DNA from: an uncultured Pelagibacteraceae bacterium
GTDB lineage: Bacteria > Pseudomonadota > Alphaproteobacteria > Pelagibacterales > Pelagibacteraceae
DNA length: 46,379 nt
Reading direction: 5' to 3'
Assembly (NCBI GenBank): GCA_902573835.1
Contig: CACGKZ010000007.1
Coordinates: forward strand, 1 to 46,379
The position numbers and the translations under genes are program-made. Each line of letters opens with the position of its first letter. The first letter of the stretch is position 1. Of this stretch, positions 1 to 9,532 are shown piece after piece. The notes under the pieces are model-generated. The model ran no database searches. It worked only from the letters and a program-made list of their open reading frames with translations, and was not told where the DNA came from.

Positions 1-1
1 A

Positions 2-643
2 TCTTTATTAAATTTATTATCAAAAAGAGATGTAGCAATAGTCTCTGATGAAGCTGGAACAACTAGAGATGTCATTGAGACGTATCTAAATTTAGATGGT
101 TATCCAGTTATTCTTGCAGATACAGCTGGGATCAGAGAAGCAAAAAATGATGTTGAAAAAAAAGGAATATCATTAGCGTTAAGTAAATTTAAAGAAGCCG
201 ATTTAAATATTGTAGTAATTGATAATTCAAACAAAAAAATTAGCGACAAAATAAGGTCTATGATTAATAAAGACTCAATAGTTTTACTAAATAAATCTGA
301 TGTTCAAGCTAAAGAAAATCATAAATTTGATGTAGATGCCGTACTAGCATCTGTGAAAGATAATAAAAATATTGATAAGTTAATAAATTTAATCAAACAG
401 AAACTTAATAAAAAATATTCATCAAATAACAGTGCTTTAATTACAAGAGAGAGACATAGAGTAAAGCTAAATGAGTGTTTGAAAGAGATAGATAAGTTTC
501 TAAAGAAAGACCAAAACAAAGACTTAGAATTAGCTGCTGAGGATCTAAGAATGGCTACACGACACCTTGGTAGTATAGTTGGCAAGGTAGATGTAGAAGA
601 AATACTTGGATCTATATTTAAGGACTTCTGTATAGGCAAATAA
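2..643 (+). CDS. mnmE: tRNA modification GTPase MnmE, C-terminal part (partial at window edge)
   Basis: The gene is cut by the left window edge and open in this frame from base 2. MnmE works with MnmG to add the (carboxymethyl)aminomethyl group at C5 of the wobble uridine of certain tRNAs in the cytoplasm. Visible are the switch region (VSDEAGTTRD), the G3 motif DTAGIRE, the G4 motif NKSD, and the C-terminal helical domain ending in FCIGK. That C-x-G-K end is the family's conserved terminus that contacts the formyl-folate/FAD chemistry. The P-loop and the N-terminal folate-binding domain lie outside the window. The partner gene mnmG follows 42 bases downstream on the same strand, which supports the call. 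Confidence 0.95.
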   Translation, partial: SLLNLLSKRDVAIVSDEAGTTRDVIETYLNLDGYPVILADTAGIREAKNDVEKKGISLALSKFKEADLNIVVIDNSNKKISDKIRSMINKDSIVLLNKSDVQAKENHKFDVDAVLASVKDNKNIDKLINLIKQKLNKKYSSNNSALITRERHRVKLNECLKEIDKFLKKDQNKDLELAAEDLRMATRHLGSIVGKVDVEEILGSIFKDFCIGK

Positions 644-685
644 AATAGCTCTTGTATTATTAATTTAGAGCGTTACATTCACCTC

Positions 686-2554
686 ATGACTAAAGAAAGC
701 TATGATGTAGTAGTTATAGGTGGTGGACACGCGGGATGTGAGGCTGCTGCAGCTTCCGCTAGAATGGGCGTCAATACTGCACTTTTTACACATAAAATTG
801 AGACTATTGGTGAGATGTCGTGTAATCCAGCTATAGGTGGACTAGGTAAAGGCCATTTGGTTCGTGAAATTGATGCACTTGATGGTGTGATGGGTGTTGT
901 CTCTGATAAATCAGGTATTCAGTTCCGATTATTGAACAGAAGCAGAGGTCCAGCAGTTAGAGGACCGAGAACTCAATCAGATAGGGCGCTTTATAAAGAG
1001 CACATGCAAAAAATTTTATTAAATTATAAAAATTTAACTGTAATAGCTGATCCAGTAGTTCAATTTTTATTTAATAATAATCAGGTTGAAGGATTCTTAT
1101 GTCAGAGCGGTAATGAGATCAGATGTAAAGAACTCATTTTGACGACTGGGACATTTTTAAATGGATTAATACATATTGGTGAAACTCAAATCCCTGCGGG
1201 TAGATACGACGAAAAACCATCTACTGGTCTAAGCGAGCAACTTGCTAAATTCAAAATGAAAATAGGTAGACTTAAAACTGGCACACCTCCTAGGCTGGAT
1301 GGGTCTACAATTAATTACGATGATTTAGAAATGCAGCCAGCCGATAATGATCCTTACTTTTTTTCTTTCTTAACGTCTAAACTAGAAAACAAACAAATTT
1401 CTTGTGGCATGACACAAACAAATGATGAGGTTCATAAAATTATTAGCGATAATATTAATCGAAGTGCGATGTACTCTGGTAACATTAAAGGCGTTGGACC
1501 AAGATATTGTCCATCCATAGAAGATAAGATTGTTAAGTTTAAAGAAAAACAAAAGCATCAAATCTTCTTAGAACCAGAAGGATTAAAGGACAATACTGTT
1601 TACCCAAATGGCATATCTACATCTTTACCAGAGGAGGTCCAACTCAAAATATTAAGTAAAATCAAGGGTTTAGAGGCCGTTAAAATGAAAAGGGCTGGTT
1701 ATGCCATAGAGTACGATTATGTAGATCCCAGAGAGCTAAATCCGATTTTAGAGACAAAAAAAATTAAATCATTATTCCTAGCAGGACAAATAAATGGAAC
1801 TACTGGTTATGAAGAAGCTGCTGCTCAAGGATTAATTGCTGGTATAAATGCTGCTCTAAAAATTCTTAAAAAGGAAGAATTTATTTTAGATAGATCTGAG
1901 TCTTACATTGGAGTAATGATCGATGATTTAATTACTAAAGGTGTTTCAGAGCCATATCGTATGTTTACATCTAGAGCAGAATACAGATTATCTTTAAGAG
2001 CAGATAATGCAGATCAAAGATTAACTCCATTAGGTATTAAAATTAATTGTGTGGGAAAAACCAGAACAAAAATATTTTTAGATAAACAAAAAAAATTAAT
2101 ACAGATCTTAGATTACCTTAAATCCAATTTAATATCTCCTAATGAAGCAAGTAAGTACGAAATTAAAATAGCTCAGGATGGTGTGAAAAGATCTGGTATC
2201 GAGCTGATGTCACAACGAAATTTAAATATGGCAAAAATAAGGCAGATATGGCCTTCAATTCCATCGTTTGGAGCTGATTTGGATGATCAAGTTGAAATAG
2301 ATGCTCACTACTCTGGGTACCTTAAAAGACAGTCCCATGATATAGCCGCTTTTAAAAAAGATGAAGGTATAAAAATACCAGACAAGATAGACTACGATAT
2401 CTTCAGCGGTCTCTCTAATGAGATCAAATCAAAACTAAAGACAGTTAGACCTAAAACATTGGGACAAGCATTAAGAATCGATGGAGTAACTCCAGCCGCA
2501 GCGATTATTCTGCTCGGCTACATTAAATCCAGAAAAAAAAGGGCTTTAGCTTGA
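686..2554 (+). CDS. mnmG: tRNA uridine-5-carboxymethylaminomethyl modification enzyme MnmG (GidA)
   Basis: This 622-residue flavoprotein is full length for the family. It is the FAD/NADH-dependent partner of MnmE in wobble-uridine modification. The N-terminus has the dinucleotide-binding motif [13 protein letters not shown]. Family motifs follow: [13 protein letters not shown] in the first third, [17 protein letters not shown] in the middle, and [18 protein letters not shown] near residue 430. The C-terminal MnmE-binding helical domain is complete. The ATG at 686 places the glycine motif about ten residues in, as usual. The stop overlaps the TTG start of rsmG, so translation is probably coupled. 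The mnmE-mnmG-rsmG-parAB order is typical of regions near the chromosome origin. Confidence 0.97.
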   Translation: MTKESYDVVVIGGGHAGCEAAAASARMGVNTALFTHKIETIGEMSCNPAIGGLGKGHLVREIDALDGVMGVVSDKSGIQFRLLNRSRGPAVRGPRTQSDRALYKEHMQKILLNYKNLTVIADPVVQFLFNNNQVEGFLCQSGNEIRCKELILTTGTFLNGLIHIGETQIPAGRYDEKPSTGLSEQLAKFKMKIGRLKTGTPPRLDGSTINYDDLEMQPADNDPYFFSFLTSKLENKQISCGMTQTNDEVHKIISDNINRSAMYSGNIKGVGPRYCPSIEDKIVKFKEKQKHQIFLEPEGLKDNTVYPNGISTSLPEEVQLKILSKIKGLEAVKMKRAGYAIEYDYVDPRELNPILETKKIKSLFLAGQINGTTGYEEAAAQGLIAGINAALKILKKEEFILDRSESYIGVMIDDLITKGVSEPYRMFTSRAEYRLSLRADNADQRLTPLGIKINCVGKTRTKIFLDKQKKLIQILDYLKSNLISPNEASKYEIKIAQDGVKRSGIELMSQRNLNMAKIRQIWPSIPSFGADLDDQVEIDAHYSGYLKRQSHDIAAFKKDEGIKIPDKIDYDIFSGLSNEIKSKLKTVRPKTLGQALRIDGVTPAAAIILLGYIKSRKKRALA

Positions 2555-2832
2555 TAACCGAGTCTAATGTTAAAAGAATACTCCTTAAAGATTTAAATTT
2601 TGATGCTCCAAAGATAAAAAAATTAGATAATTTTGCAAAAAAACTCCTTATTTATAATAAAAAATATAATTTAATATCGAAAAATACAGAAAAACAAATA
2701 TGGGATAGGCATATCCTAGATAGTGCGCAATTAATTAAATTTATAGACGTTAAAAGCTGTTCAGGGATAGCTGATTTAGGTACCGGCGGCGGTTTTCCTG
2801 GTATTATTTTAGCTATATACTTTCAAAATTAC

Positions 2833-2848
2833 AATTTCACGTGAAACT
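2833..2848. other. parS: parS-like ParB-binding site 1 (inside rsmG)
   Basis: AATTTCACGTGAAACT matches 13 of 16 bases of the general bacterial parS consensus TGTTTCACGTGAAACA, including the perfect 12-bp palindrome TTTCACGTGAAA at 2835-2846. It lies about 330 bases upstream of parA, where parS sites are usually found. It sits on the rsmG frame break. ParB binding is an inference from the motif and location. Confidence 0.8.
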
Positions 2849-3004
2849 ATATGAAAAATCTCCAGTAAAATCGTCATTTTTGACTGATATTTCAAATATT
2901 TTAGGTTTGAACTGCAAAATTATACGTAATGACATAAATTCTGTAAAAATTGATTCCAATTATATAGTTTGTAGAGCTTTTCGAAAATTATCCTATATAT
3001 TGAA

Positions 3005-3020
3005 TATTTCACGTGAAAAC
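3005..3020. other. parS: parS-like ParB-binding site 2 (inside rsmG)
   Basis: TATTTCACGTGAAAAC again contains the perfect 12-bp palindrome TTTCACGTGAAA (3007-3018) and matches the parS consensus at 13 of 16 positions. It is 172 bases from site 1 and 156 bases upstream of parA. Here the palindrome is read through as Ser-Arg-Glu, so it does not break the frame. Confidence 0.8.
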
Positions 3021-3175
3021 TGTGTAAAAAAGCACAAAATTATCATTTTGAAGGGAAGAAATGCACAAAAAGAGATAAATTGTACTTCCAAGATGAAAAA
3101 TTATAAGTATAGATTAGAAAATAGTATTACGGATAATGATTCTAAAATAATTATACTTAATACGGAATAAATTTT

Positions 3176-3970
3176 GTGAAAACGAAAATTATAGCTGTCA
3201 TAAATCAAAAAGGTGGAGTGGGCAAAACGACTACAGTTATAAATTTAGCTGCATCACTGTCCATTTTGGGTCAAAACAATCTTGTAATTGATTTAGACCC
3301 TCAAGGAAACGCAACGACTGGTCTTGGCAAATCAAATAATGATGACGATAATAATATTTACAATCTTCTTATTAATAAAATTAATTTAAAAGATGGATTA
3401 CAAAAAACAGACATAACTAATCTTGATGTATTTGGATCGAATGTGAATCTTTCAGGTTTAGAAGTGGAAACCGCCAATGATGAAAATAGAGCATTTATTT
3501 TAAAAGACATTCTGAATAAAAATTCTGAAATAATAAAAAAATATGATAATGTTTTTATTGATTGCCCACCTTCTTTAAGCTTATTAACCATCATGGCCTT
3601 GGTAAGTGCTAATGAAATACTTGTCCCCTTACAGACAGAATTTTTTGCATTAGAGGGGATTACACAATTAGTTAAAACAATAGATAGAATAAAAATAAAA
3701 CTTAATCCTTCTTTAAGTGTTAGAGGAATATTATTAACAATGTTTGATAAAAGAAACAAATTATCATCACAAGTAGATAAAGAGGCAAGAAATTATTTTA
3801 AACAAAAAGTTTATCAGTCAGTAATACCTAGAAACGTAAGATTATCCGAAGCACCTTCACATGGACAACCTTGTGTAATATATGACAAGTCGTGTAGTGG
3901 TAGTAAGGCATATTTAAAATTAGCTGAAGAATTTCTTAATCAAAGAAAAAATATAGGAAGTGCTGCATGA
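3176..3970 (+). CDS. parA: Chromosome partitioning ATPase ParA
   Basis: This 264-residue ParA/Soj-type ATPase positions ParB-parS complexes on the nucleoid during chromosome segregation. The deviant Walker A motif KGGVGKTT lies at residues 12-19. The A' motif is DLDPQGNATTGLG, and the Walker B region is FIDCPPSLSLLT. Length is normal for chromosomal ParA. The start is GTG at 3176, which places the Walker motif at the usual distance from the N-terminus. No clear Shine-Dalgarno is seen. parB begins four bases before its stop (ATGA overlap), so the two are translationally coupled. Two parS-like sites lie just upstream. Confidence 0.97.
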   Translation: MKTKIIAVINQKGGVGKTTTVINLAASLSILGQNNLVIDLDPQGNATTGLGKSNNDDDNNIYNLLINKINLKDGLQKTDITNLDVFGSNVNLSGLEVETANDENRAFILKDILNKNSEIIKKYDNVFIDCPPSLSLLTIMALVSANEILVPLQTEFFALEGITQLVKTIDRIKIKLNPSLSVRGILLTMFDKRNKLSSQVDKEARNYFKQKVYQSVIPRNVRLSEAPSHGQPCVIYDKSCSGSKAYLKLAEEFLNQRKNIGSAA

Positions 3971-4824
3971 AATCCAAAAAAAACAAAGGTTTGGGGAAGG
4001 GTTTATCAGCTCTTTTTGGCGACCAAAAAAACCCCGAAAATAAAGGAAAAAATGACAGTAATATCCAAAAAGTGCTCATTGGCGAATTGGCGCGAAACAA
4101 ATATCAACCAAGAACTATTTTTGACGAAGAAAAATTGAAAGAGCTCTCTGAGTCTATTAAAAAAAATGGAATGATCCAACCTATTGCTGTACGAAAAAAT
4201 AATTCTTCTTCAGAACCATATGAAATAGTAGCAGGGGAGAGAAGGTGGTTAGCTGCACAAAAAGCCGGCTTACACGATGTGCCTATAACTATTTTAGATT
4301 TAAATGATAGTGAAACTTTGGAAGTTGCAATTGTTGAAAATATACAGAGGGAAGATTTAAATGTTGTTGAAGAAGCTAAAGGTTATAAAAGACTAAACGA
4401 AGAGTTTGGATATGATCAAGATAAAATTGCTAAAATGATGTCTAAAAGCAGAAGTCACATAAGCAATACATTGAGATTGTTAAATTTACCCAAAGATATT
4501 ATAGCAATGCTGGAGCAAGGAGAACTAACTGCTGGTCAAGCTCGTCCCTTAATTGGTATGCCCAATGCTTCCTCTATTGCTGAAGAGATAGTTGCAAAAA
4601 AACTTTCTGCAAGATCTATTGAAAATATAAAAAAAAATAAATCAAAATCATTCACTATTGACCCAAATATCTTTGATGCACAAAGAGATATTGAAAGATC
4701 TATTGGCTTAAAAGTAACAATTCAAAATAAAAAAAATAATTCCGGTAAACTAACCATTGAGTATAAAAATCTGGATCAATTAGAACTGATATCTAAATTA
4801 CTTAAAAATAAGTCCAAGAATTAG
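3967..4824 (+). CDS. parB: Chromosome partitioning protein ParB
   Basis: This 285-residue ParB/Spo0J-type DNA-binding clamp loads at parS. The N-terminus carries the LGKGLSALFG box (residues 9-18) that in relatives contacts ParA. The CTP-binding domain has the conserved GERRW (90-94) and ENIQREDLN (about 124-132). A helix-turn-helix follows at about 150-170 (DQDKIAKMMSKSRSHISNT). A lysine-rich linker and C-terminal dimerisation segment complete it. It overlaps parA by four bases. Its 3' end overlaps the convergent holA by 23 bases, so neither gene can have a separate terminator there. Confidence 0.97.
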   Translation: MKSKKNKGLGKGLSALFGDQKNPENKGKNDSNIQKVLIGELARNKYQPRTIFDEEKLKELSESIKKNGMIQPIAVRKNNSSSEPYEIVAGERRWLAAQKAGLHDVPITILDLNDSETLEVAIVENIQREDLNVVEEAKGYKRLNEEFGYDQDKIAKMMSKSRSHISNTLRLLNLPKDIIAMLEQGELTAGQARPLIGMPNASSIAEEIVAKKLSARSIENIKKNKSKSFTIDPNIFDAQRDIERSIGLKVTIQNKKNNSGKLTIEYKNLDQLELISKLLKNKSKN

Positions 4825-5803
4825 AGCAAATATTTAAAATTGAATTTTTAACCATTGTTAAGCTGTTCAAAGAACTATTTTTTTTAATTTTTTCCTCTGT
4901 ATGACCCAAATATTCTAAGGCTTCTAGAATGCTTTGTTTATGCCATCTTTTAAGCAATTTTAAATACACTGGTTTGTCTTTCCAGAAAATTGGTGGTCTC
5001 ATTTTCGTTATCGTTATATTGAAATCGCCAAAGCTTTCATTTGTTTTATGAATTTCTAAAAGTTTTATCAATCTATAGTTAATCATGTTCAGATAAAGGT
5101 AGGCATCTTCATTTGAAAAAGCAAAATTACTTAACAAGTTGTTAAGTTTGGTTTTGTCTCCGATAAGTGAAGCATCTCTAATATTTTCAAAAAATTCATT
5201 TCTATCAGAATTTAACAATTTTTCTAAACTTTCTTCAGACAAAACTTTTTTGTCATAAAATGATTTTATTTTATCAAGGTTATTTATAATTGTTTTTCTA
5301 TTTAGGTTTGAATAGTTAAGTATCATATTAATAACGTTAGAATTCAAGTTTTTAAATTCTTTTAATTCGCTATTAATTAGTTTCCTCAAAGTAATATCAT
5401 TATCATTATAACAAGGAATAATTGCCAAATCTTTTTCCTTTTCAAATACTGTTCTTAATTTTGATTTTTTATCTAATAAGTCTGCTATTAAAATAATTTT
5501 AATCTTTTCTCTACTTTCTAATATTTTATCAAGTTCTGTAATATTTTTTTCATTTATTTGATTTACTATGATTATTTTTTCTTCTGAAAATAATGAGATA
5601 TTTTTGATCTCATCAAGTATTATATTTTTGTTTTTGTTCACGTCTTCTTGATAAAGGTTTATAATTTCTGCTTTTATATTTAAGTTTATAATGTTTTTTT
5701 TTAAAGTTTCTTTCAGTCCAATATTCTCACCGTAAATCAAGACAAATTTATATTGTTGAATCTTTTGAATATTATTTTCTATTTCAAAACTTTTAAGTAT
5801 CAT
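4802..5803 (-). CDS. holA: DNA polymerase III delta subunit (HolA)
   Basis: The 333-residue length fits the delta subunit of the clamp loader, which opens the sliding clamp. The N-terminal half shows the degenerate nucleotide-fold pattern (FVLIYGENIGLKETL, then FSEEKIIIVNQI). The C-terminal helical domain (NEFFENIRDASLIGDKTKLNNL) is characteristic of the HolA/YqeN fold. The sequence is divergent and AT-driven. The context is decisive: leuS-lptE-holA is a widely conserved order in Proteobacteria. The start follows the lptE stop with no gap. The 3' end runs into parB on the other strand. Confidence 0.85.
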   Translation of the reverse strand: MILKSFEIENNIQKIQQYKFVLIYGENIGLKETLKKNIINLNIKAEIINLYQEDVNKNKNIILDEIKNISLFSEEKIIIVNQINEKNITELDKILESREKIKIILIADLLDKKSKLRTVFEKEKDLAIIPCYNDNDITLRKLINSELKEFKNLNSNVINMILNYSNLNRKTIINNLDKIKSFYDKKVLSEESLEKLLNSDRNEFFENIRDASLIGDKTKLNNLLSNFAFSNEDAYLYLNMINYRLIKLLEIHKTNESFGDFNITITKMRPPIFWKDKPVYLKLLKRWHKQSILEALEYLGHTEEKIKKNSSLNSLTMVKNSILNICSNSWTYF

Positions 5804-6274
5804 CTAGCTATAGTAAATTCTCAATTGATCTAATATTTCACCTACAATAATGTCTATCAACGAATTATTTGCTTCTTTCGAATTATTAATAGTAGCAGAG
5901 TAATTGTCCTCAACGTTATATATTCTTCTTGCGGTAAAAGTCCTTACTATCTCTTTTGTAGAATCAAGCTCAATAATCTTGACATTTGCTGTTAACGTAA
6001 GGCTATATTTAGTCACCTTATTTTGAATATTTTTTTCTTCTATTGCCTTATTTTTATTTAATTCCACTAAAAGTTTAATTCTATTGCCACTATCTTTATT
6101 TGAAAATCGCTGAATTTTTTTTTGAATAATAAAGGATGTTCTTGTGTCTCCAGTTATATCAAATTCTTGTATGTAGAATTTTTTTTGATCTTTAGAATTC
6201 ATATTCTGATAAGAACATGAACTGATCAACAGTAATATTACTGACACTATCGTTATATACTTAATTTTATTCAT
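5804..6274 (-). CDS. lptE: LPS-assembly lipoprotein LptE
   Basis: This 156-residue lipoprotein has a signal peptide and lipobox (LISSC, Cys20), so it is predicted to be anchored in the outer membrane. LptE plugs the LptD barrel that delivers lipopolysaccharide to the cell surface. Sequence similarity is weak, as usual for this family. The mixed alpha/beta layout ([20 protein letters not shown], then [18 protein letters not shown]) and the position between leuS and holA support it. It overlaps the leuS stop by eight bases and abuts holA, so it belongs to that operon. Confidence 0.78.
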   Translation of the reverse strand: MNKIKYITIVSVILLLISSCSYQNMNSKDQKKFYIQEFDITGDTRTSFIIQKKIQRFSNKDSGNRIKLLVELNKNKAIEEKNIQNKVTKYSLTLTANVKIIELDSTKEIVRTFTARRIYNVEDNYSATINNSKEANNSLIDIIVGEILDQLRIYYS

Positions 6275-8798
6275 TGTTTACTATAAAATTTATAACTCTA
6301 TCTTTTACAAAAATTACTTTATTGACTGTTTGACTTAAGATTTTACTTTTAACTTTAGAATTGCTTTTACAAAGTTTTTCAACTGAATTTTGATTCATGC
6401 CTTTATCAATTTCTATCACATCTCTTGTTTTACCATTAACTTGAATTGCCAATTTTATCCTTTCCTGCTGAATTAATTTAGTATCTATTTTTGGCCAGGT
6501 TTTAATTTCTTTAGTTCCTAACATCTCTAGGCATTCATAAGCTATATGTGGAGTGAATGGTATAAGCATCTTCATTAATTTAATAAAATTCCTATTAAGG
6601 CAAGCATTTGAAACTTCTTTCGCAAGATGGTTTTGAAACAAATTATAAATTTCATAAACATTTGCCACAACTACATTTAAATTAAAGTTATTTATAGATT
6701 TTGTAATTTTGTTTACGTAAGAATTCATTTTCAAATCAAAATCTTTATCAAAATTATTTTTTTTAACTGATCTTTTTTTTATTTCACAACAAAGATTATA
6801 TATTTTTTGAAGAAATTTATAAGCAGCGTTAACACCTTGATTTGACCATTGGATATCTTTTTCTGGGGGGCTATCTGAAAGTATAAACCACCTTACAGAG
6901 TCGGCTCCATATGATTTAATCATATTTTCAGGATCAATAACATTTTTCTTAGATTTTGACATTGATTCTGATGGGCCAACTATTACCTTTGATTTATCGG
7001 ATATCTTTTGAAACTTTCCATTTGAATTTTTTTCAACTTCAGAAGGGTTCAACCATTTCCCTTTTTGATCTTTGTAAGTTTCATGACATACCATTCCTTG
7101 AGTAAATAAACCTTTAAAAGGTTCATGCTCTTTGATTTTTTTGTTACTTTTTCGTAGCGCTCTCATGAAAAATCTTGAATAGAGTAAATGTAAAATTGCA
7201 TGTTCTATTCCACCTATATACTGGTCTACCGGCATCCAATAGTTAATTTTTTTAATATCAAAAGGTTCAGAATTTAATTTAGGTGAGCAAAACCTTAAAA
7301 AGTACCAAGAAGAATCTACAAATGTATCAAGAGTGTCAGTTTCCCTTGTTGCTGGTTCACCAGTTTTTTTGTTAATTGTATTTTTCCAACTCTTATGATT
7401 CTCAAGTGGATTTCCACTTTGATTTAAATCAATGTCCTCCGGAAGTTTAATTGGTAGTTCGCTTTTATCAACCGGCACAATAGATCCATCTTGCAAATGA
7501 ATCATTGGGATTGGACAACCCCAATATCTCTGTCTTGAGATTCCCCAATCTTTTAATCTAAAAGTTATTTTCTTTTTACCTATTTTTAATTTTTCAATTT
7601 CCTTAATAATTTTTGTCTTGGCTTGTTCAACTGTTAATCCATCTAGAAAATCAGAATTAATTAATGTTCCATCACCAATGAAAGCTTCTGATAAATTATT
7701 GAAGTTTTTGGGCTTAGTTGGATTATCCGATACAACTTCTGTAATTGGGAGATTATATTTTTTTGCAAAATCTAAATCTCTTTGGTCGTGAGCAGGACAA
7801 CCAAATATTGCACCTGTACCGTAGTCCATTAAAATAAAATTGGCTACATAGATTGGAATTTTTTTTCCTTCAACAAAAGGATGAGCAGCGAATAGTTTGG
7901 TATCAAACCCAATTTTTTCTGCATTAGCCAAAGCTTCTTCTGTTGTACCAACTTTAAGGCATTCATTTTTGAAACTATTATATTTTTCATCTTTTAAAAA
8001 TTTTGCACATATAGGATGATCTACTGAAACAGCTAAAAAAGAGGCACCAAATATTGTGTCTGGCCTTGTCGTAAAAACATTTATTGTTTTATTTTCCCCT
8101 TTAATTTTAAAATTAATTTCGCAGCCAATAGATTTTCCAATCCAGTTTTTTTGCATTATTTTTACTTTATCTGGCCAATTATCCAATTGGTCTAATCCTC
8201 GGAGTAATTCATTTGAGAATTTTGTTATGTCAAAAAACCATTGTGAAAGCTTCTTTCGCTCTACTACTGCACCCGATCTCCAACCTTTACCATTAACAAC
8301 TTGTTCGTTAGCTAATACTGTTTGCTCAACAGGATCCCAGTTTACATAATTTTCTTTTCTTTTAACCAAACCTTTGTTGTAAAAATCGATAAAAATCTCT
8401 TGTTGATGTTTATAATAATTTTCGTCACAAGTAGAAACTTCTAAATCCCAATCTATCGAGAGCCCCATTAGTTTAAGTTGTCTCTTCATTTCTAATATAT
8501 TTTTTTCTGTCCATTTTTTTGGATGTAAATTGTTTTCCTTTGCAGCGTTTTCTGCTGGCAAACCAAAAGCATCCCATCCCATCGGGTGCAAAACATTATA
8601 TCCATTCATAAATTTGAACCGAGCAATAACATCACCTATTGTGTAATTTCTAACATGACCCATATGTATTTTTCCTGAGGGATATGGAAACATTTCTAAA
8701 CAATAGAATTTTTTTGAGCTCTTATTGTTGTAAAGTTTTTCTTTATCAAAGCTAGATTGCCACTTTTTTTCAATTGCTTGAAAATTTAGTCTTTCCAT
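6267..8798 (-). CDS. leuS: Leucyl-tRNA synthetase
   Basis: This 843-residue class I synthetase is full length and charges tRNA-Leu. The HIGH motif appears as HMGH (residues 45-48) after FPYPSGK. The editing (CP1) domain shows [10 protein letters not shown] and the [12 protein letters not shown] motif that hydrolyses mischarged tRNA. The signature MSKSKKN is in the C-terminal third, with the C-terminal tRNA-binding domain behind it ([11 protein letters not shown]). It begins 11 bases after the DUF3576 lipoprotein gene and overlaps lptE. Confidence 0.98.
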   Translation of the reverse strand: MERLNFQAIEKKWQSSFDKEKLYNNKSSKKFYCLEMFPYPSGKIHMGHVRNYTIGDVIARFKFMNGYNVLHPMGWDAFGLPAENAAKENNLHPKKWTEKNILEMKRQLKLMGLSIDWDLEVSTCDENYYKHQQEIFIDFYNKGLVKRKENYVNWDPVEQTVLANEQVVNGKGWRSGAVVERKKLSQWFFDITKFSNELLRGLDQLDNWPDKVKIMQKNWIGKSIGCEINFKIKGENKTINVFTTRPDTIFGASFLAVSVDHPICAKFLKDEKYNSFKNECLKVGTTEEALANAEKIGFDTKLFAAHPFVEGKKIPIYVANFILMDYGTGAIFGCPAHDQRDLDFAKKYNLPITEVVSDNPTKPKNFNNLSEAFIGDGTLINSDFLDGLTVEQAKTKIIKEIEKLKIGKKKITFRLKDWGISRQRYWGCPIPMIHLQDGSIVPVDKSELPIKLPEDIDLNQSGNPLENHKSWKNTINKKTGEPATRETDTLDTFVDSSWYFLRFCSPKLNSEPFDIKKINYWMPVDQYIGGIEHAILHLLYSRFFMRALRKSNKKIKEHEPFKGLFTQGMVCHETYKDQKGKWLNPSEVEKNSNGKFQKISDKSKVIVGPSESMSKSKKNVIDPENMIKSYGADSVRWFILSDSPPEKDIQWSNQGVNAAYKFLQKIYNLCCEIKKRSVKKNNFDKDFDLKMNSYVNKITKSINNFNLNVVVANVYEIYNLFQNHLAKEVSNACLNRNFIKLMKMLIPFTPHIAYECLEMLGTKEIKTWPKIDTKLIQQERIKLAIQVNGKTRDVIEIDKGMNQNSVEKLCKSNSKVKSKILSQTVNKVIFVKDRVINFIVNNE

Positions 8799-8809
8799 AA
8801 ATCAAAATT

Positions 8810-9331
8810 TTATTTTTTTACTTGCTTTTCTAAAATTGCTGCTTCTCTTAAAATAGAGGCAACTAACTCATCTTGTATTCTCGATTTGAATAGTTCAACA
8901 TTACAAGATTGATTGACAGAACATTTTTTTCTATGCACTGTAACTTTAAGACTATTAGATTGAACTACATTAGACATAAATCTTACAGTTATTTTTAATG
9001 CTTGATTTTTATTTGTTTCATCCGTGTACCAATCGGAAATAATTATACCACCAGAGTAGTCGACAGTTGACAGAGGTAAAAAGTCCAGAATGTCTAAAGT
9101 TGCTCTCCACATAGGATTTGAGGTACTAAATTCATAATTAGTCGATCCTTTTGCTCTACCCATCATTTGTCCAAGTCCAACACCTCTTCCCTCTTTTACA
9201 TTCTGTTTAGCTCTCTCCGGACCTGAAATTGGAACTTTTCTTGTGTCAACTTTTTTAAAAAAACCTTTTCCACATGACACAAGCAAAGAAAAAATAAAGA
9301 AATAGACTATAATTTTGAAAAAATTTCTCAT
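8810..9331 (-). CDS. DUF3576 family lipoprotein
   Basis: This 173-residue protein has an N-terminal signal peptide and a lipobox (LLVSC, Cys20). The body matches what I know of the alphaproteobacterial DUF3576 family (MWRATLDILDFLPLSTVDYSGG, here in two parts around the central Leu, followed by IISDWYTD). Members are envelope lipoproteins of unknown function usually sitting upstream of leuS, as here. It is the first gene of the leuS-lptE-holA transcription unit. A possible promoter lies at 9351-9378. Confidence 0.8.
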   Translation of the reverse strand: MRNFFKIIVYFFIFSLLVSCGKGFFKKVDTRKVPISGPERAKQNVKEGRGVGLGQMMGRAKGSTNYEFSTSNPMWRATLDILDFLPLSTVDYSGGIIISDWYTDETNKNQALKITVRFMSNVVQSNSLKVTVHRKKCSVNQSCNVELFKSRIQDELVASILREAAILEKQVKK

Positions 9332-9350
9332 TTTAAGAGTTTCATCTCAT

Positions 9351-9378
9351 TAAATAGCATTGTTTACTTAAAATCCAA
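9351..9378 (-). promoter_or_regulatory. Possible sigma-70 promoter for the DUF3576-leuS-lptE-holA unit
   Basis: On the minus strand TTGGAT (9378-9373) and TATTTA (9356-9351) are 16 bases apart, with the start codon 20 bases further on. In such AT-rich DNA a chance match is likely, so confidence is low. Confidence 0.35.
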
Positions 9379-9496
9379 CAAAAATCAGGAAAATAGGGCT
9401 TTTTAGCATGTTGCAATTATACAACACTAATTAAAATAATAAGCAAATTTAATAACTTTAGATACAAAATTAGCGATAAAAATTAGATAAATGGCT

Positions 9497-9512
9497 GTTA
9501 ATTATAATTAAC
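9497..9512. promoter_or_regulatory. Perfect 16-bp palindrome over the likely porin -10 box
   Basis: GTTAATTATAATTAAC is a perfect inverted repeat. It contains TATAAT at 9503-9508, which would be the -10 box of the porin gene. The start codon is 25 bases further and a strong Shine-Dalgarno (AAAGGAG, 9521-9527) lies between. No good -35 box is seen at the right spacing, which fits an activator-dependent or operator-controlled promoter. The function is inferred. The surrounding 9332-9532 gap shows nothing else I can support. Confidence 0.45.
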
Positions 9513-9532
9513 GTTTTAACAAAGGAGAAACA

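Larger units (their letters stand above)
2551..3170 (+). pseudogene. rsmG: 16S rRNA (guanine-527-N7) methyltransferase RsmG (GidB), frame-broken
   Basis: RsmG methylates G527 of 16S rRNA using SAM. Here the family sequence is split over two frames. The first part, 2551-2844 (TTG start overlapping the mnmG stop), has the N-terminal helices (LLIYNKKYNLIS, WDRHILDS) and the SAM motif DLGTGGGFPG. It then hits TGA at 2842-2844. The second part, 2841-3170, starts at GTG and continues the fold one frame back (KLYEKSPVKSSFLTDIS, then VCRAFRKLS). A single missing base just upstream of 2841 would restore one reading frame of about 206 residues, the normal length. The break falls exactly on a parS-like palindrome. 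It may be a real mutation, a sequencing error, or coupled translation through the overlapping GTGA. No indel evidence can be read from one sequence. Confidence 0.85.

Noticed and set aside
644-685. Weak hairpin GCTCT/AGAGC between mnmE and mnmG as a terminator
   Set aside because: Only five pairs, a long loop and no T-run; cotranscription of mnmE and mnmG is more likely.
2831-2850. Programmed -1 ribosomal frameshift in rsmG
   Set aside because: No slippery heptamer of the X-XXY-YYZ type and no downstream pseudoknot is evident, so I keep error, mutation or coupling as explanations.
3358-3759. A 133-codon open frame antisense to parA
   Set aside because: It lies wholly within parA, has no recognisable motif and reflects AT-rich codon bias on the opposite strand.
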